A stretch of 21,236 nucleotides of DNA from the IMG/VR virus record IMGVR_UViG_3300036781_000527, positions 1-21,236 of that record, one strand, 5' to 3'. The notes under the pieces are model-generated. The model was not told where the DNA came from. It ran no database searches and worked only from the letters and a program-made list of their open reading frames with translations. Shown here in pieces: positions 1 through 9,700 of this stretch (its first letter is position 1; every line of letters starts with the position of its first letter). The translations under genes were made by a program, and so were the position numbers. This DNA is from a virus.

Positions 1-367
1 CGGAGATGGTGATGGCTTTGGTCTCGTCCTCAGCGACCAGGGCGTTCTCGACCGTCTGCGCGAACCAGGCGAAGCGGGGGGTGTTGTTCTCCCAGGCTTC
101 GAAGATGTATTCGTTGTCCAGCAGGGAGTAGTTGGCGTCACCGTTGTTGAGAGTCTGCTCCCAGAAGTAGCTGTCCTCGTCCATGGTGATGCTGCCGGTG
201 CCGGTGCCGCTGAGTTCCTGGGTGAACGACATCTCGCTGAACTCGCTGACGATGGCGACCAGCGTGTTCATGCTGCGGAAGTCCAGGACGCGCACCGTCC
301 AGCCGCCGTTGATGTTGGGCTGAGGACCAAGGATGGACAGATACCGGCTGTCGGAGGTGGTGGCCAT
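1..367 (-). CDS. Gp37-like tail hub/minor tail protein, N-terminal part (runs off window)
   Basis: An ATG at 367 overlaps the TGA of the upstream gene as TGATG, and the frame stays open to position 1, giving the first 122 residues. The protein begins MATTSDSRYLSILGPQP. It then has a beta-rich pattern (WTVRVLDF, LSGTGTGSITM, EYIFEAWENNTPRFAWFAQTVE) typical of the first barrel of tail hub proteins of the Siphovirus ReqiPepy6 Gp37-like family. In that family the alternating strands describe a base vector, a 'too many digits' style numerical field and a small in-frame contrast between two line readings. It follows Dit and three other tip genes, as expected for a tail-associated (Tal/hub) protein that closes the tube and sits at the centre of the tip. 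The family call is inferred from pattern and position. The C-terminal part, where any lysin or receptor-binding domain would lie, is outside the window. Confidence 0.6.
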   Translation of the reverse strand, partial: MATTSDSRYLSILGPQPNINGGWTVRVLDFRSMNTLVAIVSEFSEMSFTQELSGTGTGSITMDEDSYFWEQTLNNGDANYSLLDNEYIFEAWENNTPRFAWFAQTVENALVAEDETKAITIS

Positions 368-1977
368 CAGGTCGTAACCTCCACAGCGGCGCCGGGCCCA
401 CCGAATGCCGGGACGGTGAAGTCAACCTCGTAGTGCTCGCAGTCGACGTCGTCGATGCTGATCTGCCGCTGGTCGGTGGTGGATCCGATGACGGCGGACT
501 TGCGTACCCACCGGGTGACCGTGGTGGGGTTTCCGTTGAAGTTCACGTGCCCACTGGCCGGGAACCCTTGTCCGTAGCAGGTGACCGTGTCGCCTGGAGA
601 GGCCGTGGACGGATCGAGCTGCCACAGGTGGATGGAGCGCGCGGCGGTGGCGTCGACATGCCAGACAACGTCCAGAAGCCCAGGGGCGAGGCTGTGGTCG
701 ACGGTGAAGGAGATCGGGTCGGTCCAGTCGAGTTCGGTCACGCCGTCGCTGTCGAGGACCCGGGCTCGCCAGAAAGTGGTGTCCGGTACGGCACTGGGCG
801 CGTCGAGCCAGACCCCGCCGTCGACGGCGGTGATGTTCGCGGTCAGGGTGGTCGCGCCGGTGAAGTCGGTGTTGTCGGCGTATTGGACCTCGACGGTCCA
901 GGTAGCGGTCTGGAACGGGGAGTTGAGGGCGACGACGAATTGGGGTTTGTCGACTTCGACGACGTCGCCCTCCAGAGGCGCACTCAGCCGGATCGTCGCA
1001 CCGGCGACGTACCCGGAAACTTGAGCACCCGTCTGGATCGGGGGCACCTGCACGACGATCGTGGCGGACATCGTCGTACGGACACCGATCGGCGGGACGA
1101 CGGCGATGTCCACCCCCACCAGTTGACCGCCGCCGGCGACACTCAGTCCGATCGGGGGAGCGGCCAGCAGACCCGGGAGAACGGCGGCCGGCGTGCTGAT
1201 CGAAGCGCTGATCGGCGGGACGACCAGATTAGTGTCGGGGATGGCGGTAACTGGGATGCGGACGCTGGCACCGATCGCTGGAACGTTGACATTAGGGTCG
1301 ACTACCAGGAACTGTCCTTGCAGGTAGGACAGCACGCTGGCGCGTTCCGTGGTAGTGAGGCTGCGGCTGTAGGCAACGAACTCGGCGATATCTCCTGCCC
1401 AGCCGACGGTACCGACATTACCGATCGAAGGTGTGTGCTGTGCAGAGCTTGTCGGATTGACAAACGCGACTGCAGCGGAATGCACGACTGTGCCATCGAT
1501 GCTCGTTACCCGGTTGGTTCCGTCATGGTAGACGTTGTAGATGTGAAAGCTGGCCGGGGTTACAGCCGGAAACGAGTATTGAGTGTTGGTGAAGGACCCG
1601 TCGTAAAGGGTGACGCCATCCGGTCCCGGGTAGTACGTGTAGTCGCCGCCGCCGAACTGGTAGAGCCCTGGCTGTTTGTTGGTGGTGGGATTGGCGACGA
1701 CGATGAAGACTTCACCGCTTGATTTACCATTGTAAATGTTTGGGTTCGTGAGCAGAAGCACGTTGTTGTTGAACCGTACGGTTGGGCTACCGTTCGGTGT
1801 CGCGCCGGTAATGAGCGTCGGCCCGGTCATGGTGCCGGAAGGGCCTGTATAGACGAGCGCATCGTTCCCGTTGCCGGAAATGTCAGGCCACGGGCTCACC
1901 GTGCCACCGTTGGGAATTGACGACAGCGACTTCGCCGTCAAATCCATGGCGAGTCCGGACGTGACAGGTAGAGGCAT
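367..1977 (-). CDS. Tail-tip protein with LamG-like, PPI-repeat, FN3-like and IPT-like regions
   Basis: This 536-residue protein starts at an ATG (1975-1977) that overlaps the previous stop as TGATG. Residues about 8-225 look like a concanavalin/LamG sandwich: WPDISGNGNDA near the start and GDIAEFVAYSRSLTTTERA with SVLSYLQGQF at its end are the usual landmarks of phage LamG-like domains. Residues about 232-325 hold five copies of a V/A-P-P/A-I motif spaced 17-21 residues apart. Residues about 333-430 read as an FN3-like strand set (FVVALNSP, WTVEVQYA, FWRARVLDSDG). Residues about 450-536 look like an IPT/TIG fold (PSTASPGDTVTCYGQGFP). It lies between the Dit cluster and the hub gene, so it is probably an exposed tip protein that binds cell-wall glycan or the cell surface. 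The binding role is inferred from the LamG-like domain; no catalytic motif is visible. Confidence 0.75.
   Translation of the reverse strand: MPLPVTSGLAMDLTAKSLSSIPNGGTVSPWPDISGNGNDALVYTGPSGTMTGPTLITGATPNGSPTVRFNNNVLLLTNPNIYNGKSSGEVFIVVANPTTNKQPGLYQFGGGDYTYYPGPDGVTLYDGSFTNTQYSFPAVTPASFHIYNVYHDGTNRVTSIDGTVVHSAAVAFVNPTSSAQHTPSIGNVGTVGWAGDIAEFVAYSRSLTTTERASVLSYLQGQFLVVDPNVNVPAIGASVRIPVTAIPDTNLVVPPISASISTPAAVLPGLLAAPPIGLSVAGGGQLVGVDIAVVPPIGVRTTMSATIVVQVPPIQTGAQVSGYVAGATIRLSAPLEGDVVEVDKPQFVVALNSPFQTATWTVEVQYADNTDFTGATTLTANITAVDGGVWLDAPSAVPDTTFWRARVLDSDGVTELDWTDPISFTVDHSLAPGLLDVVWHVDATAARSIHLWQLDPSTASPGDTVTCYGQGFPASGHVNFNGNPTTVTRWVRKSAVIGSTTDQRQISIDDVDCEHYEVDFTVPAFGGPGAAVEVTT
1020..1285 (-). repeat. 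Five V/A-P-P/A-I repeats in the tail-tip linker
   Basis: On the plus strand the motif recurs as GATCG-centred strings near 1036, 1086, 1148, 1208 and 1268. Read on the minus strand these are VPAIGASV, VPPISASI, APPIGLSV, VPPIGVRT and VPPIQTGA. Spacing is about 50-62 bases. The segment between motifs is hydrophobic and Val/Ala/Gly-rich, with almost no charged residues. It joins the LamG-like domain to the FN3-like domain. Confidence 0.75.
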
Positions 1978-2411
1978 CAGATGGCCGTGATCACGACAGC
2001 GCCGGACGGGAAGGACAGCTCGAACGGCTCGGCGGTATAGGTGCGCACGGCACCGAAGTCGATGAATCCGATGAGGCGGCTGGTGGAGTTGGTGCCGGTA
2101 TACCGGTAGATGACGGCGTACCTGGTAGAGACGGTCAGGGCGGTCCAGGTGACGGAGGATGCCGCCAGGGTCGCGGTGTTGGCGGTGGTGTCGTAGGTGA
2201 CCGACTTGCCGGTCAGCACAGGGCCGCCAGCCGTGTAACCAGCACCGGTCACCTCGCTGGCGATAACGTCGGCGTACGTCGCGTGATTGTCCTGGTTAGG
2301 TGTGTAACTGCTAGTGAGGAGCACTACCCTGTCGGTGTCGGTGACAACGTTATGGACACCGCCCAGCAGGTCTTTAAGAAACGTTCCATATGGTGTTGCG
2401 GTAATGGCCAT
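1977..2411 (-). CDS. Small phage structural protein (tail-tip cluster)
   Basis: This 144-residue protein starts at ATG 2409-2411, two bases after the TGA of the upstream gene; a longer frame reaching 2474 overlaps that gene and lacks support. It begins MAITATPYGTFLKDLLGGVH and continues with VVLLTSSYTPNQDNHATYAD, then VIASEVTGAGYTAGG. That pattern is common in small structural proteins of siphoviruses with unassigned roles. The C-terminal half is beta-rich (YAVIYRYTG, LIGFIDFGAV, ELSFPSGAVVI). Its position, translationally coupled to the LamG-like protein, suggests a minor virion component, perhaps a tip or fibre accessory. No signal peptide, membrane segment or enzymatic motif is seen. The family resemblance is from memory and the function is unknown. 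Confidence 0.75.
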   Translation of the reverse strand: MAITATPYGTFLKDLLGGVHNVVTDTDRVVLLTSSYTPNQDNHATYADVIASEVTGAGYTAGGPVLTGKSVTYDTTANTATLAASSVTWTALTVSTRYAVIYRYTGTNSTSRLIGFIDFGAVRTYTAEPFELSFPSGAVVITAI

Positions 2412-2413
2412 GA

Positions 2414-2815
2414 TCAGTCTCCGGTTTCCAGGGGGATGTTGTCTGAGGTGCCACTCGCCCCGGGCTGGCTCCAATCGGCGGGAGTGGCCTGCAAGGTCGC
2501 CAGCCGGGTGCCGTCGGCAGCGAAGCTGTCGGTGATGCGGCGCATCCAGAAGACCGGGCTGTACGCGCCGGGTGGGATGTCGCCGAGGCCGACGGATGCC
2601 GTGTAGGTGTCGCCGTCGAGCGACAGGTACAGGTCAAGCCCGTCGTCCCCGCCGGTGACGGTGACGATCACGTCGTCGGCCTGGTAGGCGCCGCTGTCGT
2701 TGTGCACCCGCAGCTGGGTGTCGTCACTGCTGGCCGGGGCGATACTGCCGAGGTCGAGCGGGAAGGCCGCCGAGGCGGCGGCTGCCACGTCGTAGAAGCT
2801 CAGTGGACTGGTCAC
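2414..2815 (-). CDS. Minor tail protein with Ig-like beta domain (putative)
   Basis: This 133-residue protein starts at GTG 2813-2815, just after the Dit stop at 2823-2825, and ends two bases before the next ATG. Central residues (VIVTVTGGDDGLDLYLSLDG) and the segment IPPGAYSPVFWMRRI followed by ATLQATPADW resemble the 'proline-glycine then WxR' strand pattern seen in small Ig-like minor tail proteins of actinophages. It is acidic (many Asp) with an Ala-rich N terminus. No enzyme motif is visible. Tight packing between Dit and the next tip gene supports a structural role in the tail tip. The exact role is unknown. Confidence 0.7.
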   Translation of the reverse strand: MTSPLSFYDVAAAASAAFPLDLGSIAPASSDDTQLRVHNDSGAYQADDVIVTVTGGDDGLDLYLSLDGDTYTASVGLGDIPPGAYSPVFWMRRITDSFAADGTRLATLQATPADWSQPGASGTSDNIPLETGD

Positions 2816-2822
2816 GGCGGGC

Positions 2823-3764
2823 TCACACGTACTGGGGCCGGAAGGACAGCACGGCGTTGCCGGCGCCGCTGTCGGCGGTCAGCTCGATCTTGTTGATTCC
2901 GGGCAGCAGGCTGACCCAGAACCGGGCGCCGAAGCTCGTGATCCTCCCGATCGCGCTGAACTTGGTGACGCTGTCGATGGCGGAGAACCGGGCGATGTCC
3001 ATCGCGATGTGGCCGCTACCACTCAGCGTGCCGTTGTACTGCACCCAACTGTCCGGGCTGGTCGACAGGTTCGATACGCGGGGATTGACCAGCGGCCCGT
3101 AGAGGTCGAGGTTGACGTAGCCGGATGCCGCGACGTCGTGCCCGTCGTTCCAGATGTAGACCGGCTGGCCGGGGGTCAGGGTGGTGTCGACCCGGTCGCC
3201 GTAGAAGTACGGGTCGGCCATGGTGAAGTCGAGCTGGAAGTCCGACCTGAACCTGCCGGTCATGGCCGGGTCCATGGTGCCGCTCATCTCGGCCCAGGAG
3301 AACGCGGAGAGCAACCGGGAGCCGGGAGCCGGCACACCGGGGTCGCCCTGGATGCAGACGTCACCCGATCGAGTGGTCGGGAAGGTGTCGGCGGTCAGGA
3401 ACCAGCGGCGGGTCAGCTTGACCCGCTGGTCGGAGAGCAGGCTGTGCCGAAACACCAACCGGCGCAGCCGGTCCCAATTGTCGTTCCACTGCAGCCGCTG
3501 GTCGGCAGGCGCGTTCCCGGTGGCGGGATCAAAGCCCACCATGAACATGATCAGGCTCATCGGCCGGGCGTCAGGAAGCTTGCGGCGGTGGATCTGCCCT
3601 GGCCGGTAGGCCATGGTCATGTCGCTACCCCGGCGCGGCGGCAGGTCGTAGCGGCTGCCGCCGACGGTGGTGACGGCCCAGCCCCATTGATGCAGGCTGA
3701 CTTCCTCACCATTGACGTCGGTGATGCTCCAGTACTCCGGCGAGGAGTTCGAAGGGTCCGTCAC
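2823..3764 (-). CDS. Distal tail protein (Dit-like, siphovirus tail family)
   Basis: This 313-residue protein follows the tape measure gene directly. I chose GTG 3762-3764, 13 bases after the tape measure stop, with AGGA just upstream. A longer open frame from 3869 would overlap the tape measure C terminus by about 30 codons and adds an Arg/Ser-rich stretch that looks out of frame. The start region (YWSITDVNGEEVSL) and the central DFTMADPYFYGDRV match the N-terminal belt and the characteristic 'ADPxxY' turn of Dit-like proteins. The C-terminal half (residues about 205-313) is beta-rich (SGYVNLDLYGPLVNPRV, WVSLLPGINKIEL) like a galectin/carbohydrate-binding-type domain. Dit forms the hexameric ring that joins the tail tube to the hub and tip. 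Function is inferred from motif and position. Confidence 0.85.
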   Translation of the reverse strand: MTDPSNSSPEYWSITDVNGEEVSLHQWGWAVTTVGGSRYDLPPRRGSDMTMAYRPGQIHRRKLPDARPMSLIMFMVGFDPATGNAPADQRLQWNDNWDRLRRLVFRHSLLSDQRVKLTRRWFLTADTFPTTRSGDVCIQGDPGVPAPGSRLLSAFSWAEMSGTMDPAMTGRFRSDFQLDFTMADPYFYGDRVDTTLTPGQPVYIWNDGHDVAASGYVNLDLYGPLVNPRVSNLSTSPDSWVQYNGTLSGSGHIAMDIARFSAIDSVTKFSAIGRITSFGARFWVSLLPGINKIELTADSGAGNAVLSFRPQYV

Positions 3765-3777
3765 GCCGTTCCTACTC

Positions 3778-6700
3778 TCATCGCCGGTGCCGGATAGCGG
3801 CAATGTGAATTTGGCGGCGCAGCGTCGCCTCGGACTTCTCCCGGACCGGGTTGTTGATCGTGACGTCACCCATGACCGGGGCGTGGTTGACCGTGTTGTT
3901 CACGACCGTCGGCACCCGGCCGGTCAGTTCCTGCGCGTCCGGCGACACCATGGACATGACCTGCGGGGCGGTCGCCGCGGAGAGGCCCTTGTAGAGCGAT
4001 TCCATGCCGCGCTCGTTGAAGTCCTGCAGGAACATCTTGGCGCCGGGTTCCTCCACCTTGGAACGACGGATGACCATCTCGCCGGGGGTGACCCAGGACA
4101 GCGCCTTGTCCTCGACACCCTGGAAGACACCCTGGATCAGGCCACCGGACATCTTCCGGTCGATGAACGCGGTCTTCAGATTGCTGAGGATCTCACCCGG
4201 ATGGCTCAGCCAGTAGACGAACTCGTGCTTACCCATGGCGGCGAAGAAGTTCGTGAAGGGCGTGATCAGAGCGTTTTTGAGGAAGGTTCCGATTTTCCCG
4301 AACGCCGCCGGCAACTTGTCGGTGAAGAAGCCTGGAATGGTCTTGGTGAAGAAGTCAGTGATCGGGTCTTTGACGTGCTTGCCGAACCAGGTCCCAACGC
4401 TGGAGAACCAGCCGGGGATGGTCTTGGTGAAGAAGCCCGGGATTTCCTCGATCCAGTTGATGAATGGGTCGAGCAACGTCGACTTGAGCCACTTCCAGCC
4501 CTGAAGTGCCAGACCCGGCAGGGTCTTAGTGAAGAACCCCAGGACCTTCAGCGGCAGATCGATGTACCAGAACTTGAGGAAGGCCAGGTACGCCTTCAGG
4601 AGGAACTCGACGCCCTTGAGCGCATAGCCGGGCAAGGTGACGAACAGGAACTTAAGGACCGTGGCCGGCAGCGTGACGAACCAGAACTTCAGGAAGTCTT
4701 CAAAGCCGTGCAGGACGGCCTTTCCCGCCTTGAGGGCCAAACCGCCGAGGCTGCTGAAGAAGCCGCCGATCTTGCTGCCGAGGAACTTGACGAAGTCGGC
4801 GATCCCGGAGAGAGCGCCCTTGAAACCGTCGGCGATGAGGCTGCCGATATTGGCGAGCTTCTTCTCGACGAAGTCACGGAGGTTCTTGTCCTTGAACAGG
4901 CTGTAGACGCCGCCGATGGCGCCGCCGACGGCGCCACCCACGACGGTGCCGACGCCGGGGATGACCGAGCCGATCGTGGCGCCGATCCCGGCGCCCTGCG
5001 CGACCGCTCCCAGGCCACGCTGGAGGCTGCCCTTGTCCTTGTCACTCTTGACGAACTTGTTGATCAGGTAGTCGCCGCCGAGGCTGGCCGCCGCGCCGGC
5101 AACGATGCCCCCGATGCCGCCGACAGCTCCTCGGGCCAGGCCGCCTCCCAGCCTGCCGACCAGGCCCAGCTTGCTGCCGCCGAGCTTGGCGACGTCCTCG
5201 ATGCCTTCCTCGGCGACGCCGGCCGCCTTGCCCGCCTTGCCTCCCCTGAAGATCCTGGACAGCAGGCTGCCGCCTTTGCCGCCCTTGCTGCCGGCGACGT
5301 CGTCGAGAACGTCCTCACCCTCGCTGAGCGCGGCGTCGGCCAGGCCGGCGGCCTTGCCGCCCTTACCCCGGCTGAAGACACGGCTGAGCAGGCTGCCCTT
5401 CTTGCCGCTGCTCTTGCCGACGTCGTCCAGCTCGTCCTCGACACTGGACAGGCCACGTCGGGCCTTTTTGCCGGGCTTCTTCTCCTTGTCCCGGTCGGGC
5501 AGGCCCGATAGTTGCTGACCGCCACCGGCCTGTCCCAGGGCGGCGTCGTAACCGGAGACGTAGCCTTCCTCGTACTCCGCTTCGTCACCGAGACCGCCGG
5601 AGCCGGTGGCCGTCCGACCGCTGAGCAGGCTGCCGGTGCCGATGGCGCCGAGGTCGTTGCCACCACTGAGGAACGGGGCACCCACGGCTCGACCAACCGC
5701 GCCGAGTCCGCCGAGCAGGCCCTTACGGACCCTGGTGGCCCTGCTGGGCGTGGCAACCGAGGCGGGCTTGTACTCGGGCAGGTCGAGCGGCCGGAAAGGA
5801 TGCTTGATCGGCGCCGTGGCCGCCATCCGGCCGCCGGGACCGCGCTGCTGCGCCGGCTTGGCGACGGTGTAACGGTCCTGCAGTCCCGGGATTACCTGGG
5901 TCTTGCCGGTGCGGGTCGGTGCCTTGTACGGGTCGGCGGTCGGCTCGTAGACGTTGTACGCCTCGCTCGCGGCCGGCGGCCGGGCGACGGTGTAGTCGTC
6001 GAAGGTGCCGGTCGGCAGCGGCGTGTTGCGTGGAAGGACCTTGCCCCGGGCGTCGCGCTGCTGCGGGGGCAGCGGCACGGTGTAGCTGTCCTGCAGACCG
6101 GGGATGGTCTGCTTCTTGCCGGTGCGGGTCGGCGCCTTGTAGTTGTCCGGGACCGTGGAGTAACTGGTGGCGTAGTCGGGCAGGCCCTGCGGATAGGTGC
6201 GCTGGGCCGGGACCTGGCTGATGTCGTACGGCTCGAAGGTGCGGCTGCCCTGGCTGGTGTCGTGCGTACCCAGTTCCGGGCCCTCGACGGGGCCGAGGAT
6301 CGGCTGGGTCGCCGGGGTCGGGTACAGGGCACCGCCGAGCGCGCTGAGACCCCGACCGAAGCTCTTGGTAACCCGCCGCACGCGGCTCTGCTTGGCCGGG
6401 GTGGGCGTCGAGACCGGCGTCGGCACGGCTGTGCCCAGCTCGTCGGCGACCTGGCTCTCCAGCTTGCCAAGCGGGGTGCTGCCCCGAACAACGCGCCGGG
6501 TGCGGGCTTCCTTAGCAGCCTTGGTCCGGGCAGCCTTGCCTTCGGCGCTATTCGGGTCGATGCCTTCGTCGAGCGAGGTCGGTCCGAAGTCGATCGGGTC
6601 AAGCCGGGAAGTCGGGCGCTTCGGGATCTGGGTGGTGCGGCTGCGCCGGTTCGATGTCGTGTTGTCACCGGGGCGCGCGCCACCGCCTCCTCCGGGGCCG

Positions 6701-9700
6701 CCAGGACGTGGCTTGTCATCGCCACCACCTGTGCCGCCCGATCCCCCGGTGCCGCCACGACTGATTCGCCCGGTGTTGATGGCGATCTCTTTGAGCAGCA
6801 CCTCCATCCGCGACAGATAGGGCAGCACGCCGCTGGTCGCGCCGTCGTGGCCGGTCGGGGAAACTGTCGGCCGAGCACTGCCGGACCGGCCAGTGCTGCC
6901 AGCCTTCTTGGCCTTCTTGGTGTCTTTCCGGAGGTTTCGCCGCTCGGCCGAGGTGCCGGACGGCCGGAGTAGCGCCTTGTCCTTGGCCGAGTCGACCTTT
7001 CCCTGCAAGTAACTCTTGGCCCTGCCCGGCCTGGTCTCGCCCCCGGTATCCCCGATCGACCCGGCGATGTTGCCGATACCCTTGGCTGCCTTGATCAGGT
7101 TAGTGATCAAGGCGGTGAAGCCGGAGATCTTGGCGACCAGGGCAGCGCCGAAGATCAGCGCGATGGCGCCGCCGAGGACCTTGAACGCGTCCGTCGCGAA
7201 GGGGACGTTCTTGCCGATCCACTCGACGACCGAAGCGATCTTGCTGAGGAGGCCGCCAGCCCATTCCAGGGTGGAGCCGAAAATGCTGAGCGCGGTGGTC
7301 CCACCGTGGTCGAAGAACTTGTTCAGTCCCTCGAAGATGCCGCCGATGGCGGCGCCGAGTTTACTGACCAGCCCGGACGAGGAAAGTTTGCCGAAGATGT
7401 CGTCGAGCTTCGGCAGCCACTGCGTCGAAATCGCCTTCAGCAGACTGCTGGCTTCGGACATGTTGCGGTTGTCGCTGAACAGTTTCCCGATGAAACCAGC
7501 AGCCGACGAAATAAACCCGACGACGTCATGCAGCAGCGGCTTAACGTTCTTGAGCCACTTCTGGAACCCCCCGTTGGGGTCCTGAGCCTGCTCACCCAGC
7601 TTTTTGAAGTTCGCCGACGCGTTGAGCAGGCCCTTGTTGAACCAGGTGGTGAAGTCGTCCTTGCCGCCGGTCGGCTGGTTCAGTGCCTTGAAGAATCCGC
7701 CGATGCCGGCGGCGAAGTTCTTGATGACCGGCCAGAGCTCCGACATCCGCTTCTGGGTAATCGACAAGAACCAAACAAGATCCTCGCGGCCCTTACTGTT
7801 CTTGTCGTTGAAGACACTGTCGAAGCCTTTCGCCATGCCGACGATGCCGTCGACGACGAAGTCGGTGAACGGGCGTGCAACCTCGACGATCGCTTTGAAA
7901 CCGTTGGCGGCGGCCAGTGCGGCGTCACCGAGCTTGGCGATGATGTCGCCGCTCTTTTCGCCTTGCGCGGCGAAGAATGCCTTCCAATCCGGGTTGGTGA
8001 ACAGGTCGAGTGCGTTCTGAGCGAACCGGCCGATAGCGACACTGGCCGGCTGCAAGAAGGTGGACAACTCATCGAGAAGGTCCGCGAACTTGCCGGTCTC
8101 TCCGGAGATGGGGCCGAAGATGTTTTCCGACAGCTGGTCCCGCATCTTCTTGTACGGGCCGTTCATCAAATCGAGAATGGCCTGCGTGACCTTGCGGGTC
8201 TGCGGGGGCAGCTTGGCCAGGTCGGCTGCGAGGGTGGCGGCGGCCGAACCGCCCGCCGCGGCGTCCCTCTGGGCCTTCTGGGTGGCAGTGATGTCCTTCT
8301 GCCACTGCAGGTAGGCCAGGTCGATCTTGCGGGCGGAGTCCTCGACATTCCGGTTGGCCTGGACAACCTCGTCGGCCCCGTCGACGCCCTTGGCGAACGC
8401 TTCGCTGGCGTCCTCCCGGGTCCGTTTGGCCTGAGTGGCCTGATCGGACTGGTCGAACAGGGCACCTTGGACGTTGTGCAGGGCCTCGCGCCGGTCGAGG
8501 CTGCTGGCCGTCGGGTCGGCCATCGCGCGGCGCGCTTGCTGCTCGGCGGACTCGACGTCGAGGGAGGCGCCTTCCTGCTCGAAGCGCAGCTTCTTCAGCG
8601 CGGTGGTGTAGTCCTCAAGCTGCCGGGTGGCGTCCTTACGGGCGTCCTTGAGCGCCTGCTCGGCGCGGGGGGCGTCGGCCTGGGCCCGCTTGTAGTCGAT
8701 ATACGCCTGTTGCTGGTTGTCCAGGGCGATCTTGTAGTCGTTCGCCGCGTCCCTGGCCGCGTTGGTGGTCTGGGTGGCCTCTTTCTGGGCGGCCGAGTAG
8801 GCGCTGAAGATGTTCGACAGCGGCTTCATCACGATGGCGAGGGCGCCGAAGCCGGCGATGGCGGCACCGATCAGGCCGGGCAGCGCCGCGAAGCCGCCGG
8901 CCAGCGCGCCGATGTTGCTGGCCAGTGCGAGGGCTGCGGCTCCGACGGCGCCCAGGATCGCGGCGAGCGGTCCGAGGGCGGCGATGACGGCGACAATCAG
9001 GGACTGGAAGCTGATCAGGTGACTGGTGCCGTTCTGCAGGACCCCGGTCAGCTTGTTGCCCATGGTGTTGAAGTTGCTGATCAGGTCGCTGAACAGGCTG
9101 TTGCCGGAGCCGCCCTGGCGGGGCCGGTTGACGCTGTCGATGTAGCCGCGGACCTGCTGGGTGATCTTGCCGAGCTTGCTGGCGGCGTCTTCGGCGCCGT
9201 CGCCCACGCTGCGGCTGATCCGCTTGCCCAGGTCGCCGAACAGCTTCTCGACGCGGCCGGTGACCGTGGTCGCCTTGCGCTCGATCTCGTCGAATTCGGT
9301 GGTGTTGGCGGCCGTGGTGGCGGCCCGACGGGCGGACGCCTTGGGCGCACTAAGGACCGACCGGCCGACGCCGACCGCGACGTCGGAGACGACCGAGCCG
9401 ATGGAGCCGATGACGGTCTGCTTGCTCTGCTTGCTCTTGGCCTCCCGCTCGGCGGCGCGGGCGCGGGCCTCGGCTGCGGCGGCGATGCGCTGTTCGAGGA
9501 GTTCACCTTGCTGGCTGGCCCGAGTGATGTCGTTTTCGAGGGCCTTGGTCTGCCGGGTGGTGGCGACACGGCGCTGGCGCAGGGTCTCCTGCTCCGTCAG
9601 CGCCCGGTTCTGCCGGCTCGTCTCGGCGGTCAGGCGCTGCTCTTCGGCCACGGCTTCGCGGCTGGCAGCTGCGGCCTCGCGGGACTGCGACGCCGAAGCA

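Noticed and set aside
433-1722. Plus-strand open frame of 429 codons opposite the LamG-like protein
   Set aside because: Arg/Gly/Asp-rich shadow with no domain, opposite a gene with clear domains and coupled start.
3765-3869. Longer N terminus for the distal tail protein
   Set aside because: It overlaps the tape measure C terminus by about 30 codons and encodes an Arg/Ser-rich stretch unlike Dit starts.
3712-5511. Plus-strand open frame of 599 codons opposite the tape measure C terminus
   Set aside because: Shadow of the tape measure; acidic low-complexity product, no domain.
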